Shown: positions 1 to 14,240, counted from the stretch's first letter. The stretch: 64,000 bases of DNA from Stercorarius parasiticus (GCA_013396915.1 VWZL01000812.1:247200-311199), one strand, 5' to 3'. Notes: generated from the sequence alone by a model not told the origin. Program-made: numbers and translations.

Positions 1-444
1 AAGTGCAGTAAAAAACCCCAACCAACCAAACCAACCAAATAAATAAACAAAACAACCCCCCAGATTTTGCCCTTCAGTCTACAGTAATAAGGAAGGGTAG
101 TCATTTCATTTCATCTTATATATTAGGTTCTACCTTAGGGCAAAAGGAGAACTCTAGCAAATTGTGAAAGAGTTGGGTTTTTCAGCTTTGTTCTGTTCAA
201 AGGCTTCCTTATTCCCATTTGAGGATAAAGATATCCTCAGACTCCATTTTCTTACTTGAAACTTCAATGATACAACTTCTGAGACTAAAGACTCAACGTA
301 TTATTTGTAACCAAACAGAAGTTACTTTTTTCCTGATCCTCTCATAAATTATACATTTCCTTTTTTTTTCTTTTTATTTACTTATATATTCAGTTTTTGT
401 CTTTACTTTGTGTTCATCATCATAGCCCAAAGTTTCATTCAGTT
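1..444. other. Non-coding flank with A/C-rich low-complexity tract
   Basis: No gene or recognisable element is seen. Positions 10-60 are an A/C tract made of CCAA and CAAA units, a low-complexity type that recurs through this window. The rest is ordinary AT-rich sequence with a poly-T run near 360-377. Confidence 0.6.
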
Positions 445-2343
445 ACTCACTACTATGTCTATGAGGCTATGTAGGGAGAAAATCAGAAAGGCCGAAGCCC
501 AACTAGAACATAACCTGTCTTTGGATGCTAAGGACAATTTAAAAAGTTTCTATAAATGCATTAATAATAAAAGGAGTACTAAAGGGAATCTCCATCCTTT
601 ATCAGATGAAGGCGGTAACATGGTGACAAAGGATGAGGAGAAGGCTGAGGTACTTAATGCCTTCTTTGCCTCAGTCTGAAGTAGTAGAATTAGTACCCTG
701 AGTATCCAGACCCCTGAGCCTGTAGATAGCATTAGGGAGAAGAATGAAGCCCCCGTAATCCAAAGGGAGATGGTGAGGGACCTGCTACAGCACCTAGAGA
801 TACACAAGTCTATGGGGCCTGATAGGATCCACCCGAGGGTACTGAGGGAGCTGGCAGAAGTGCTCGCCAAGCCACTTCCCATCATTTACTGGCAGTACTG
901 TCTAAACAGGGAGGTCACAGTTGGGTGGCAGCTAGCAAATGTGATGCCCATCCATAAGAATGGCCGCAAGGAGGATCTGGGGAACTACAGGCCTCTCAGT
1001 CTGACCTCAGTGCTGGGGAAGGTTATGGGACAGATCATACTGAGTGCCATTACGCAGCACATGAAGGACAACCAGGCGATCATGACCAGTCAGCATGGGT
1101 TCATGAAGGGCAGGTCCTGCTTGACTAATCTGATCTCCTATGACAAAGTGACCCACTTGGTGGATGAGGGAAAGGCTGTGGATGTTGTCTACCTGGGCTT
1201 TAGTAAGGCCTTTGACACCGTTTCCCACAACATTCTCCTGGAGAAACTGGCTGCCCATGGCTTGGATGGGAGTACTCTTCACTGCATAAAAATCTGTCTG
1301 GGCTGGCCGAGAGAGTGGTGACGAATGAAGTTAAATCCAGTTGGTTGCCAGTCACAAGTGGTGTTCCCCAGGGCTTGGTATTGGGGCCTGTTCTCTTTAA
1401 TATCTTTATCAATGATCTGGACAAGGGGATTGAGAGCACCCTCAGTTTGCAGATGACACCAAGTTGGGTGGGAGTGTTGATCTGCTTGAGGGTAGAAAGG
1501 CTTTGCAGAGAGATCTGAACAAGCGGGATCAATGGGCCGAGGCCAATGGTATGAGATTCAACAAGGTCAAGTGCCGAGTCCTGCACTTGAGTCACAACAA
1601 CCCCACGCAGCGTTACAAGCTTGGGGAAGAGTGGCTAGAGAGCTGTCTGGCAGAAAAGGTCCTGGGGGTGTTGTTCGACTGACGGCTGAATATAGGCCAG
1701 CAGTGTGCCCAGGTGGCCAAGAAGGCCAGCAGTGTCCCGGCCTGTATCAGGAATAATGTGGTGAGTAGGACTAGGGAAGTGATTGTCCCCCCATACTCAG
1801 CACTGGTGAGGTCCCACCTCGAGTACTGTGTCCAGTTTTGGGCCCCTCACTACAAGAAGACATTGAGGTGCTGGAGCAGGTCCAAAGAAGGGCAACGAAG
1901 CTGATGAGGGCTCTAGAGCACAAGTCTTATGAGGACCAGCTAAGGGAGCTGGGATTGTTTAGCCTGGAGAAAAGGAGGCTGAGGGGAGACCTTATTGCTC
2001 TCTACAGTTACCTGAAAGGAGGTTGTAGAGAGGAGGGGGTTGGTCTCTTCTCCCAAGTAGCAGGCGATAGGACAAGAGGAAATGGCCTCAAGTTGTGCCA
2101 GGGGAGGTTTAGATTAGATATTAGGAGAAATTTTTACACTGAAAGGGTTGTTAAGCATGGGAACAGGCAGCCCAGGGAACTTGTGGAATCGTCATCTCTG
2201 AAGGTGTTTAAAAGATGGGTAGACATAGTGCTTAGCAATATAGTTTAGTGATGGGTTTTGTCAGAGTCAGGTCGATGTTTGGACTCAATGATCTGAAAGG
2301 TCCCTTACAACCTGGACAATTATATGATTCTATGATTCTATGA
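445..2343 (+). mobile_element. CR1 LINE copy, 5'-truncated, with intact 3' tail
   Basis: This is a non-LTR retrotransposon of the CR1 family, the dominant LINE of birds. The 3' end carries the diagnostic family signature: a conserved 3' UTR followed by tandem octamers of the ATTCTATG type at about 2325-2343, with no poly-A tail. Homology begins in the linker between the endonuclease and reverse-transcriptase domains, so the 5' UTR, ORF1 and endonuclease are missing. Such 5' truncation is normal for CR1. The body holds a broken ORF2, described separately. No clear target-site duplication is visible, as expected for CR1. It is the longest CR1 copy in the window. The 5' boundary is approximate because it is judged only from where protein similarity starts. 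Confidence 0.92.
452..2246 (+). pseudogene. CR1 ORF2 reverse-transcriptase pseudogene
   Basis: These are remains of the CR1 reverse transcriptase, which in live elements copies element RNA at a nicked target. Similarity runs in order through all three frames. First comes the pre-RT linker (REKIRKAEAQLEHNL), ended by a stop at about 677. Next is an RT block at 770-1321 with motif [11 protein letters not shown] frame change leads to SGVPQG at 1357-1374, and another comes just before the catalytic FADD box at 1446-1457. A stop follows near 1681, then the thumb and C-terminal tail ([11 protein letters not shown], then [18 protein letters not shown]) to about 2246. The FADD residues are still encoded, but at least two stops and three frame changes make the copy dead. 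The neighbouring sequence gives no sign of host reuse. Confidence 0.9.
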
Positions 2344-5300
2344 CTACTCTTCCTCTGTACTATTCCTTGTGTTTTCTCAGATTTGAGCTGTAAACAAGTG
2401 TACAAGTGAGATGCTCATTTTCTTCTAGGTTGCTAGTCCACTTCTCCTCTACCACACGTTACCCATTATTCTTATGAGAAATTCCACTTAGCCAGTGGCA
2501 TTTCTGTCATCCTCTACCTTTAAGGAGTACATAACTTTCCTGCTGCTTGTCCACTGTAAGGCGGCCTGTTTTTTTTTCTTTCTTTGTTTATTTTTTCCCC
2601 CTGAATATGGATTATAATATTGACTGAAGTTTATTATACTTACCCATATTTATTAGATTTCATTAACTCCTGCATCAAGCTAAGTGTGTCTTTCTGTCTC
2701 GGGTAACATTTCTTATTTTGGTCGATTAGCCATTGTGTCTCCTGTACTAAAATACTATTCACACTTCAGATGATTCAGACTGGAGAACGTCCTTTAGTTT
2801 GCTTTAGTAAAGCTACGTGTAGAACTCCAATTAGTGATTTATTCCAAATCCTTATCTGGGCTTCTTTTAGCCTTCCTTTTAGACCTAAAGAAAAAACAGA
2901 GAAAAAAAAAAACAAAACAAAACCAAAAATGAACAATGTATCAAAAGCCTTGTCCAATAAAATTAGGGGAAGGGAAGAGAATATTTTGGGTTTTTAAAGG
3001 CTTCAATAGATGTCCAGAACTAGTTATTTTGAGAATGACCATGACCACACACAAGATAATTCAAGAAAAATAGCTTCACAGTTGTACAAGAAGTCAGTCA
3101 AGAAGTAATGCTTTCACTGCATCATTGGTCCAATAATAGATACATTTTTGTTGTGTTCAAAGAAGTATATTGTCACTTGTACAAATCATTGTGATATCTA
3201 TTGCTCACAAAGAGATTGGAGCAAGCTTGTTTGTTTGTTTGGGTGGTTGCATGTGTGTTTTGTTTTCCCTGAAATATCTAATGCTTTTGCAAGTATGTTC
3301 TTTGTGGAAGACAGAGGGAGAGGACAGAGAATAAAACAGGGGGGAAAAAAAGAGAAAAAAAGGACAAAAAAAAGCAGCTAAGGAATAGAAGGGTTGGGCA
3401 ATTACTGTAACTACTGTAGCATGTTATCCTATTACTGCTAAGTACAAAAGTTTCTGAGCTTTTGCTTCCAAAATGTCATGTCAGACAAGACCTGGATTAC
3501 AGCTAAAATTTTTTAATCTTTAGACTAGAGAAGTCCAACATTTTTATAATAGGATGTGAGCAGTGATACTCTATTGTCAATGACACTGCTACAGCTTTTC
3601 ATTTAACTTTGGCACTAGCTGCATTTTGTGTCTGACATTTGGTGTAGCGAGTTATTTAAACTTAATCTTCAGGAAATTATTATTAACAATATATTTCTAT
3701 GAGATCCTATTTTAAACAGTGCTTGTAATCAATTTATATAGTTTAACATGGGCATATAAAGTGATTTGTAACCCATATTCCTGCCATATTTGATGTTTTG
3801 CAGGAACTCCTTAACTAAACAAAGCCAAATATGCCTAGTACTAGAGATGAAACCCCAAACACTTCAGGGCTTATTAGTGGTTCTGTATTTACTTGGAATC
3901 ATTCACAGTGTGATCTAATAAGAATTTCAATACTGCAGGGCAAGAATTTCAAAACCTGTTGAAGTCAATAGAAAGCCAAAACTGATGGACAAAGATCAGT
4001 AGGTCTTTGTAGTGAAAACATTAGCCCTAACATATTGGTTAAATTTGAAATTGTATGTTTACATTCTCTCTACTTATATGCTCTGCTTGGTAACAATTAG
4101 ACACAGTGGGGCAAATTCCATCGTCTGTTATTGAAGACACCTGTCAAAGATGTACCAAATCAAAGTAAAATGTGTCTGAGAGAAAGTATAAACAGGAAGA
4201 AAAATAAACATTGGTGATTAAGACCACCACATCAGAATTTGAGGAGAATAATTAATTCTTCTATTCTGCTTTTTTTTTTTAGCTTTTTTTTTTTTTCCAC
4301 CCAGGGTGAGCATCTTGGTCACATACATACATCTTCTGAACTACTAGATGATAAGAAGTAGTTATAGAGAAAAAAAGGTAATGCAGAAGATTTATGAGTT
4401 TTATTGCTTGCTTCAAAGTGTATTAAGTTAATGAGGACCAGTTTAGTGCATATGTGAATTTGATTTTTTTTTTCAGATTTAAGTGGCTTATATATCAAAC
4501 CCAAAATAATTGGCACCTAATAAAAGAGGCACCCACCCTATGCTTTCTTTGTTTCTTCTGTTTTCCTTTCCTCGCTTTTCTTCTCTTGTCTTTCTTCTCT
4601 GATAAAGTCTGTAGAAGAGACATACTTTGAAGTACATTAAAAAATTTTCATCATTGATTATGTCATTCAGGGAGAAGAGTGTTCCAAATCAAATGGATCA
4701 CTACAAAGGTTGAAAACACCCCAAAGCAAGCAGAACATGAGTATGGATCACTGAAAAATGGTAGACTATGCTGCCACCCAAAGGCTCTGTTGAATAAATT
4801 GGTTGCTTTTATAATATACTAATATAAGTTTCCAGGTGGAATAAAGATTTAGTAAGTTATTCCTTGGTTGGTAGTTATCATGACTGATGTGCCAGCATCA
4901 GTAATTTTATAAAGATTTTGTGTGCTTTATTTTAGTTGTGAAGTGGCTTGTGGCTCTTTTGAAATAATATTTTTTTAAATTATTAAAAACCACTTTCATA
5001 TTTCTCTTTGACTTTTGTCAGCTAATGTTTTTTATTAAGGCGCTATCTGCCTTGTATTTAATAATAAGGTTTTCACATTCTATAACTTTCTCTTTTCACC
5101 AAGCAAAGGGTATAACATGGTATCCACTTGAGTAGAACTGGTTGTATCCTTTTGGAAAGAACATTTTAGTTGTCTCTCAGTTGTACAGAATGATTGATCT
5201 GGATCCCGTTTGATAACTTACAAACAGTTCATCTCCTTATTTTTTTATGGGTGTTTTCTTGTCCACAACATATGCATGTCTAATTTGCCTAAGTGTGACA

Positions 5301-6571
5301 TATGGCTTTCCAGAATACTCGTTTTGTCTGGAAGCTTAAGTGTTGTAGCTAGATTTGGAAATCCTGCTCCACTCTTTCTTCTACTGTGTCATTGAGTGAT
5401 TGTATGCCGTATAATTTGACAACCTCCTCTATCAGCTCATCAGTATAACCTGCAACATGCATAATAATTACAGCTTCATTTCAGGAAATACATGAGAAAG
5501 GGTCAGAAATGTGTCAATCTGTCTAACTACTTCTTCCATCACATCTGTTTTACTTAGTAGTTGGACAGAGTGGGACTGCCTTATAAAATAATAATGCATT
5601 TTTAGAACTGGGGTAATCTTTTATGCTGTCACAGTGCTCATTCAATGTTATTCTATAACCTGTCTTTTTGAGGATTTCCTTATAAAATGTGGTATTTCAA
5701 TAATATTATATGAAAATCAATATGACCACATTACCATAAACACAGAGTTGTCCTCCACCAAGGCTTGAATTATATCAATACAGGATAAAAAGTTTGGTGT
5801 AAAAGTTCTGTGTGAAATTTAGCATTATTTAGTGGGCCACAGTTAATGTTAACATTTCAATCATAAATGATTTGCAGGTTTTTAAAGTTTGTTACAGAGA
5901 CCTGCTATGTTATAAACGTATCACCAGAGGTACATATGTAGATGCATAAAAAACACAATGTATTTATTTGCTTTCTGGAGTATATAATAATTGATTTCAT
6001 GAAATGTCTTTAGCAAGTTTATTAACTTTTTTTGTGAATATGACTTTGATAGGAAGTATTGCCTCTAATGGTTTTTTGTGTACACAAATTGCATCATTGC
6101 TATTTAATAACTGGTCATTAAATAATATTTTCCAAGTTTTTCAAAAGATCATTTTTTTAAACATTAGACTTCATTGTCTTGTCAATTATACAATAGCTAG
6201 ACATGCATATCCATCATAAGCACTGTGCAATTTGTATTAGAATTTTTCATGTTATCCCTACAATTGAGGCAAAACTTACTTGTTGTCTGATACATATTAG
6301 GAAATGCTGAAGAAAATATTACATGTGTTGGTTCTTTATATTTCTTAAACTTTCAAATTCAATTGCTTTTTTTGTAAGTAAAAGATCAAAGATGACTTAC
6401 AGAAGCAGGAAAAGCGAGTTGTAATTCATTGTAATTCAAGTCCATTAACTAGTATATGCAAATACTCCTCAGAAATTGACAGAGCCTACAGCCTGTAGAG
6501 AGAACTTCTAAGCGTACTTGAAATTAGAGCCCTTTAAAACAAAGGTGCATTCAGGGGAAACTATCTTTCTC
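2344..6571. other. Gene-free AT-rich sequence
   Basis: I see no gene, RNA gene or recognisable transposon in this stretch. Small open frames (for example 2770-2997, 3148-3381, 5210-5395, 6004-6219) have no recognisable domains and low-complexity composition, and are taken as chance. Homopolymer A or T runs occur near 2900-2935, 3345-3375 and 4270-4297. Confidence 0.6.
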
Positions 6572-6860
6572 ACAATAAAGCTGCAGAAAGAAAAGCTGAC
6601 GTTGCAATAGACTTGTCAGAACTATTTTATAAGAGGTGATCTGTTTTCCATCTGATGAGAAAGCTAATGTCAAGGACACTGTCCAACTTGGCATTTTTGT
6701 CAAAGGTTTCAGAGAAAAAATTAGTTTTAAAGAAAAGCAAGCTTCTTTTTCAGATTTTGATTTACACTGCGCAACAAAAATGTTAAATGTTACAATGAGA
6801 AAGGTGATGAAAAACTGTCTTCAAGAGGTTTGGTTTTGTATGAGTCCCTGTGATAGAAAA
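6572..6860 (+). pseudogene. hAT-type DNA transposon transposase fragment (decayed)
   Basis: A short remnant resembling transposases of the hAT superfamily, the family that also gave rise to several domesticated vertebrate ZBED/SCAND-like genes. The 97-residue frame starting at 6636 contains DEKANVKDTVQLGIFVKG (6654-6707). This matches by eye the conserved catalytic-core stretch in which an Asp is followed by a DT-x-QL-x-IF-x-x-G pattern. Just upstream, after a stop, another frame reads RKADVAIDLSEL, which fits the helix preceding that motif in the family. Downstream, VMKNCLQEVWFCMSP loosely fits the next conserved block. The fragment is short, interrupted and without flanking terminal inverted repeats, so it is not active. 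The call rests on motif spacing and could be tested with a profile search. A chance frame is the main alternative. Confidence 0.5.
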
Positions 6861-8912
6861 ACAAAATTTGGCGTATTTTTCTTTTTCATTGGGACAAAAA
6901 AGAAGTCAGAGACAAGTAACAAAAAGTGAACTATGTGCTATGTTTTGGATATGTTTATTAAAATATATTGATATGCTATATCAAAGAAGCATCAAACAGT
7001 GATGGGAGTGAGCCTTGTATAAATATTTACAGACAACTAAATAGTCTGAATCCCAAATCTGAATCACATTGGTGACCAAATTCTTATTCCCTTGAATTTT
7101 ACTTCACATAAGCAAGCATATTAGAATCAAATTCTGGGGGGTTTTTTGTTTTTTTTTTTGGTTTTTTTTATTTTATCTTTTTTTTCCATGGCACTATTTC
7201 AGACCGGGAACATGAACCAGGACATAATGCCATATTTTGTTATTCAAAAGTTGCTGAGTTGAAAGCATGCAGGTAAGAACTTCTCTGAATTGTACAATGG
7301 AGAATATGGTACCTTAGAAACTGACTGTGTGATATTCTACAGAACCAAAAAAAAAAAGTACAGGATATTCTTTGAAAAAAACAACCAACATCCTAGTTTG
7401 ATTCTCCCACAGCCTTTTCTGTTGGGCTAAAATTTCTAGTTCTCATTCTTAGACTAATACCTTGATCAAAAATTCATTATGCCCAAAAAATCAGACTGAA
7501 TTTTCTTTTTTCCTTCAGAATTTTATCATTTGATTAATTCTACACTGAACACCAATCTCCTTATAACAGATATGTTTTTCAGCAAGCAGAAAAAATATTT
7601 TACAATGATGTGACTTGAAATCAATAAAGTATGTTGATTTCATATCATCAGATCTGATATTTTGTTACAGTTGAACAACACTGAATTCATTCTTGAGCCA
7701 TAGGATGAAAGCATATGCAATTTTCATTCTCTTAAGAGAGCAAGGATTTTTGGAGTTGGTAATAGTGATGCTGTAAATTGGACTAATGGCAGTAATTGTA
7801 CTTTGTTTTGATTCATTGATAAAATTTTTATGAACTTAACAATAAACTCTTAGTTTGTATACATGGTGTGTTCACTATTGCCTGTAACAGGATTTTTGAT
7901 GGAACAGATGGACCTGTCTTCTTTCCTAGGAATATCAAGTCCACACATTAAGAATGTAATTCAGAAACAAACTTTAAAGTCAAGGATAACATATACTAGC
8001 AAGTTCCTCTGTATTCTTCATTTTTAATTCATGTTTTTAATGCAGGAATCATCAAACAGCTAATTAACAACCTTTTAGACTTTAAAACATATTTGTGCTT
8101 ATCAAGCCTAACTCAAATGACCCACAATTAATTGTAACAACTCACTACCATGGTTACAAAGGTTCTGGATCAAATTCTTTGCTTCCCCACAAATTCCCAC
8201 TCATTTTGAGATTAATTGTGGAAATGGATAGTTAAATATTCATCTTTATGATAAAAATATATAAAATGCCTAAAGGCAAAAATTAAGGGAAAATTGGTAG
8301 TCAGGAATTAGTCAGCTTTGTTCAAGCCTTGCTGTACATATCAAGTGATTCTGTACTACTCTGTAGTAGAGTTAATCATAAAATTAACATAGTGATAAGT
8401 CCTTATGCTCCAGAACAATAAAAATTAAACAGTGTCCTGCTTTGTCTAGTGCTGTTTTTTTAAAGGGCTTTCATAGCATTTTCCTGTTCTGCTCTTGACT
8501 GAGACAGTATTCTTTGCTTCTGAAAAATGTTACAAACTATTGCCAACTTGGTTAATGTTAAAATCACAAATAAATCAGACCTTTCGCTCCCACAGCTCCC
8601 TCAAATGAAAAGGAATCTTCCTGATTTAAACAGATTTGTAGCTCTTTGCCTACTTCCTCAGCAGGCGTGTTGGAAATGACCCCACACATTTCGTCAAGGA
8701 CTCACTCAAATGTGGCCAAAATCACTCTGGTTGGACTTCCAGTACTTTATAGTCTAAGAGACATACCGTGTTGTTGTTTACACACCACTGCTTATCAAAT
8801 ATATGAAACCACTTACAGAACTTTCATGAAATGCTTTCTCTGTGATGAAGTTAAAGCCAAATGTTGGTCCTCCGATTCGATAAAAAATACAAGTAATTTT
8901 TTTTTTTTCATG

Positions 8913-8951
8913 ATACCTTTAATGGATTCATACCTTTAATGGATTGATACC
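8913..8951. repeat. 17-bp tandem repeat, 2.3 copies
   Basis: Two adjacent exact copies of a 17-bp unit beginning ATACCTTTAATGGATT, separated only by the last unit base, followed by a partial third copy. It lies just after a poly-T run. It looks like a small replication-slippage duplication. Confidence 0.85.
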
Positions 8952-11900
8952 ACGTAAGTATGTCAGATATCTCATACTGCTCTCTTTCTCTGTACAGTGC
9001 TATGTTTGAGTAGTGTTATTACTCAGTAATATACTTAAGGTGCTTTTCTTAGTCTTTTTAAAAAATGTTCCTTAAATACATAAAATGATTTTGTAAGTAT
9101 GTAGACTCATTCAAGCCTCTGTTTCTCCCAGTGTTTGTTCTTTCCTCTAATCATATATGTTAAAGCAGACAAGAGTAGCCATCTTCTTGTGCTCAGTACT
9201 TTAAATGATTTTAACAAGGGAGAGTCTACACTTCAAAGGGCTACAGAATAAACAGTATAAGATTCTACAGAATAACCAAGAGTTTATTTTACAGACAAGC
9301 CCTAAGTATGTCATTAAGCACATAAGAGATTTTCAAAAGCAACTAAGCAGATTAGTTATCTAACTCCCATTGACTTTAGGATAGTCAGATGTCTTTGGGA
9401 GCTGTGAAATTGAAAATATGACAAGACAGATGGTATCTGAATTACCAGAATGGAGTGACATCTCTAATACCACATCAAAAACCTGATCTATTTGGGTGGT
9501 GGGGAATAAAAGTTGGTTGGGCAGAAGTGAAAGATTTGTGGAAAGATGGAGTAATTTAAAGAGTAATTAATGAAATCTGTGCATGTAAGGTATTAATCAA
9601 ACCCTTAATGTATTATAAATACACTATGACGAATACCATGGCAATTGCATAAAGTTAGGATAGAGCTCTCCAAGACTGTCTCTTTTATCCAATGTGATTT
9701 ACTTCATGAAAGTTTATAAACAATGACAACAGAGAAAATTAAATAAAAATCAGTAAGAAAAGCTTATCACAGGTAACAGAAGATGACAATTTCATCTTAT
9801 GGTAGAGGAGCTAGCTCAAAACTAAGGACAAAATGCTACCGCAAAGGAAGGGACTTGGTAAATATCTGTGTGCAGTATTTTGTGGTCTACCAATTTGACA
9901 CGCTGTGGAAATCACACAAGTAGCACCTGAATAAAACAGGTCTATCAGACAGAAATTTTTTTGGTGTTATATTCAGTGAAATAAGTATGCTCTTAGCTCC
10001 CAAATAGTGTCCAGATGAGACCATGCTCAAAGATTTTTCCTTTGCTTAAAGCTTTCTTCAATGCCAAGGTGATTTTCTGTCTAAGATATGACTCCCACCA
10101 TTTCAATGAGCATTGGATCAGACACTGGAAATTTTCTCACTGTGCAATATTTATTTGACTGTAAAACTACCCACTGCATTCGGTACGATCAGTAGGATCT
10201 TAAATTTGCAATGCCGTTTTTAAAAACAAATTAAAAAGCAATCCAAATCTTCAAGTTTAAATATTTAAAATAAGAGATCACTAAGATCACTACCTGACAA
10301 TCCACAGAGACTACCACCTCCTTCTTCCCTTTCTTTTCTGGTCATCTTCTTTTCTCTCAGTGTTAAGGTCCATACACACATGATTTTCATAATAATAATC
10401 TATTTCTCTGTGTTTTCCAACTGAAGACCGTCTGTCTCTATACATATGTATGTAAATCTGGTTGAATACTGCTTCAAATTTTTCCCTATTACAATAGTAT
10501 TTTATAAACAGGCAAAAAAAACCCATATAAAAAAGGGCAAAGCCTTCATAGTGAAACACTCAACAACTTCATGTCCTGTATGCTAACTCCATGGTCTACA
10601 AATTATATCTTCTTTCTGTCAGATACATCTGTTATTCTTGCAAAATTAAATGAAAACGTAGAGCATGGGAAAAAATGAGAAATGGAATAAAAGCAGAGTT
10701 TTTCTGAGCTGATCCATTTGGCTTGAAACCACAGCCTCTTCACTATAGCAGGTCTCATTTGTAAGAAAGCTTCAAGAGCGTAGCCTTCAAATAAGATATG
10801 GAAACCAGAGTTTTGTCCCCACTTCCCCTGTAAATATGTTCTCATCCACATCGCTAATGGGCCACATCACTGACGAATTTGGCCTAATCTCCTCACTACT
10901 GATGTTCTGTGAATACCTGGGGATACATGGAAAGCTGGAGGTACTTATGCTACTCTTACTTGAAGGTCGCTCATGACATAGTGTTCGCCTGGGCACAAGC
11001 TGAATCTAGATGTGCTGTATTTCAGGAAAGCATCCAGCCTTCAGACTGAAGAATCATTTAATCTTTTATTTTTTTTTTTGCAAATTTTGGTGTATTTTGC
11101 ACATAAATCCATAAGGTTTTGCTTAGAGTCTGTCATTTAAAAAACAGGATCCCTGTTTGAGCATAGTCACTAACGGTTTGGACACAGATCCAAGTGAAGA
11201 GAAGTTTCATGAAACTACCTTGAAAAAAAGCTGTCATAGCTCCAGCTTTTCTTTCACAAGATCTCCCCGGCCCACCCACACCCACCCCCCCAAAAAAAAA
11301 CCAACAGGAATTTGGTCATTCATCTGAGATTTTGTTAGATCTTATTGAGCTACAAAAAACTGTAAATCCTACACAAATGGCCGTAGCACCTGCACAGGTC
11401 ATCTGTTCAGCTCAAGTGCATTAAGAGTGATGTATCTCAGGCAGTGGGCTTTTGAAGCAGCAGCTGTGAATTTAATGTATTTGAGCAAAATAATGAAAAT
11501 ATAGTTTTTGCAACACTGGAGTGATACAGGTAATTTCCTTTGTGGAAAAAAGACAAAGTGGCCCAACGTATAGTACAGAGAAGCAGGTGGATTTCATCCT
11601 GGCAAGTCTATAGGTATTCTTCCTATGATTTATATCTTTCTTGCCTGTTTTTCTGTACTGAGAGCTCCCCTCCATATTTTCAGTAGCAAAAGAATTCATT
11701 TGAGGGAAAGGGATTCCCCAGCTTTTCTTGTTCTGTAACTTTCTCAACCAGCCAAACAGTATTAAAAATCCTTAAAGACTAGGACATCTCTACTTTGGGG
11801 CATTTACTAGATTTCCTGTGTCGCCTCCTTCCTCTCTCCCACACCATAGCCAGGCATAGCATCAAGACTTTTTAATAGTTTCTTTGCTTATTTTATTTAT

Positions 11901-14216
11901 TTTTTTTTTTTAATGATCCTGATCTAGCCATGAAATTATGTGTTGGTAGATACCTCATCACATTTCTTTGTAATTTTTTTCTTTTATCTTCTGGCTAATT
12001 ACCGATCTGGAGCAGGCAGTTAGGTAACCAAACAAATGTGCTTTCATGCTTAATGGTACCCCAGCTGAGAGAAATACAGATAATAGCTGTTTAAGAGTTT
12101 AGAGATCAGCCACTGTTTTCCAAGTAGAGATTATGCCAGCAAAGACAGCAATGAGAAAAATCTATAGGTTTTTCTTTACAGTTAATTAAGCATGAACAAG
12201 TTTTTGCTTTGTTTTGTTTTATTTTCTTGGTTTTGTCTCAGAAAAATCAATAAAATTGCATGATGAACCATTGCTCACTGGTACATTTTTATCTTTGCTC
12301 CTCCCTTCTGCTCTTCTGTGTGAAATATGAGCACGTTTTTCATTATCTATTTCAGGTCCTTCAGCCTTCAGAATAGCTCTCTGATGCAACAATTAATAGT
12401 CAATTTAAATATAAATATCAGGCCACCTCCAGTTCTGGCTAGAATCATTGATTTAATTTCCTAATGACAGAAGAATTAAGTAATAGGCCCTAAGTAGGAA
12501 TGCAGGCAACCATGTGAAACCATGTGCCAAATTGATATTTCAGCAACCCTGATAACTTATTAGGATGACAGCCATGGGATGTCACAGAGCTGAATGATAA
12601 ATTTTCAGTCTGCTCCTTTCCTACTTCAAAATTATTTTTGTATTGCAAAATTAATTGGCATTTGTGTTGACAGTCAGTGTCGTCTTCAGTAACGTTTAAA
12701 GTAAGAAACTCACAATGTTACTAAATGCTGAGAAAAAGTAAAACAAGTCATCTTACACAATAAACAGGCAGATAAAGGGGGCCGGAATCCATTTTACATA
12801 GGGCCAATCCAAGTCTGACATATCATTTAAGCACAATCATGGCAAGATACAGCACTTAAGAACTGCATAGGCCTATAAATAGGGAGAATTTCATACAAGA
12901 GGAGTAAATTGGAAAAGTACATTTAGAATTGCAGGCCTGAAAGCACAAAATGCCAATAAGAGCAGAATAAATACATTTGAAAGCTGAAATAAACTTTTGG
13001 CTGCCATGAGGGTTTTGGGGAGGAAGGGTAGAAACAAAAAGTGGCCATGAATGAATCTCCTCTGAAATGCTCTGGTGGTATATGTTTTCAAGTAATTGAA
13101 AAGGGTCAGTGAGGTTTTAATAAGAAAACCAATGTCAGTTATGCATACAGGTTAGATTTTATGTTTTCAAATGAACAGAGAAATTCTTGAAATGAATTAA
13201 TGGTTGTGCAGTTAAATTATCTCCTGTTACACCCAGTAGCAGTTTTATCCTTGATTTTAGAAAGATGAAAAAATCGTATCTTACCTACTTCCTGAAAAAT
13301 ATCACTAATCCAACGCACCCTTAACAGAAGTTCTTGGGTTTTTTCCCATCCTTGCAGTGCACTAAATATTGACAGAATTGTAGAGATTTCAGCCAGTAAC
13401 AACCAACTTGCATATACTTCACCATACTCCCTTACTCTAGCTTTTGTTCCAGAAAACTACTGTGGAGGCATTTTTTTTCCCATTTCATTTTGTTAGACCA
13501 AAAGACATAGACTTTTCAGATTAACATGAGTATCAAACAAGCTGGGAATGCTCCCTGGTAGCATGGTGCACCTCTATTCCAACCTTAGATTCTTAAAACA
13601 GGTTATGTATTAGTTGTTTGTAGTGCTTATAACATGGAAGAAAAAGCTCTACCTAAAATATAGACCGTGTAACTTCTGAATGACACCAAGAATCAGGATC
13701 AGCATTCTGAAAAGGATTTGTTAAGCAGTATTATGAAGGCAATATAACTTGTAGAACGATGGTACTGTTGTTCTTTATACTATGATTTCTAGTGATGTTC
13801 CACTGTGCCTAAGGAATCTGCTTTTGGACAAACAAATGCCTTTGAAAGTTAATGCAGATATTTTGAAAATTACACTCTCAGGTACAGAAACAGGGTGGGT
13901 ACTCCGTAAATGAGATATGTACCTTCCCTGAAGCATTTCTGTCCCAGAACTCATTTGCAGGTTTGCGACAAGCTTTGTGTAAGGGGAGCACACATTGTTT
14001 CTGCTGCAAGAAACCAGGGACCGAATTGTGAGGATGTACGTCTTCACCAATGTATAATTGCTGAATGTATGTTCCAAGCCCCACACCCTCACTCCAAACT
14101 CCACAAAACAAAACAAATCAACTGAAGAAATATGAGTTTCTCTAACACTGTATCTCTAGGCAGTTGTGACATTTGAATAGGTAAGGGAAAAAATCACCTT
14201 ATAAAATAGTGATTAG

Positions 14217-14240
14217 AGTACTTTTAATACTAAAAGTACT
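14217..14240. repeat. Perfect 10-bp inverted repeat with 4-nt loop
   Basis: The arms AGTACTTTTA and TAAAAGTACT flank the loop ATAC, and a run of A follows on the + strand. It can form a small hairpin. No gene lies next to it, so no regulatory role is inferred. Confidence 0.7.

Noticed and set aside
770..1321. 183-codon open frame with RT similarity as a possible live gene
   Set aside because: It is one segment of a CR1 ORF2 broken by several stops and frame changes.
13775..14116. 113-codon minus-strand frame overlapping two other frames
   Set aside because: Three overlapping frames on both strands with no domain; none shows a coding signature.
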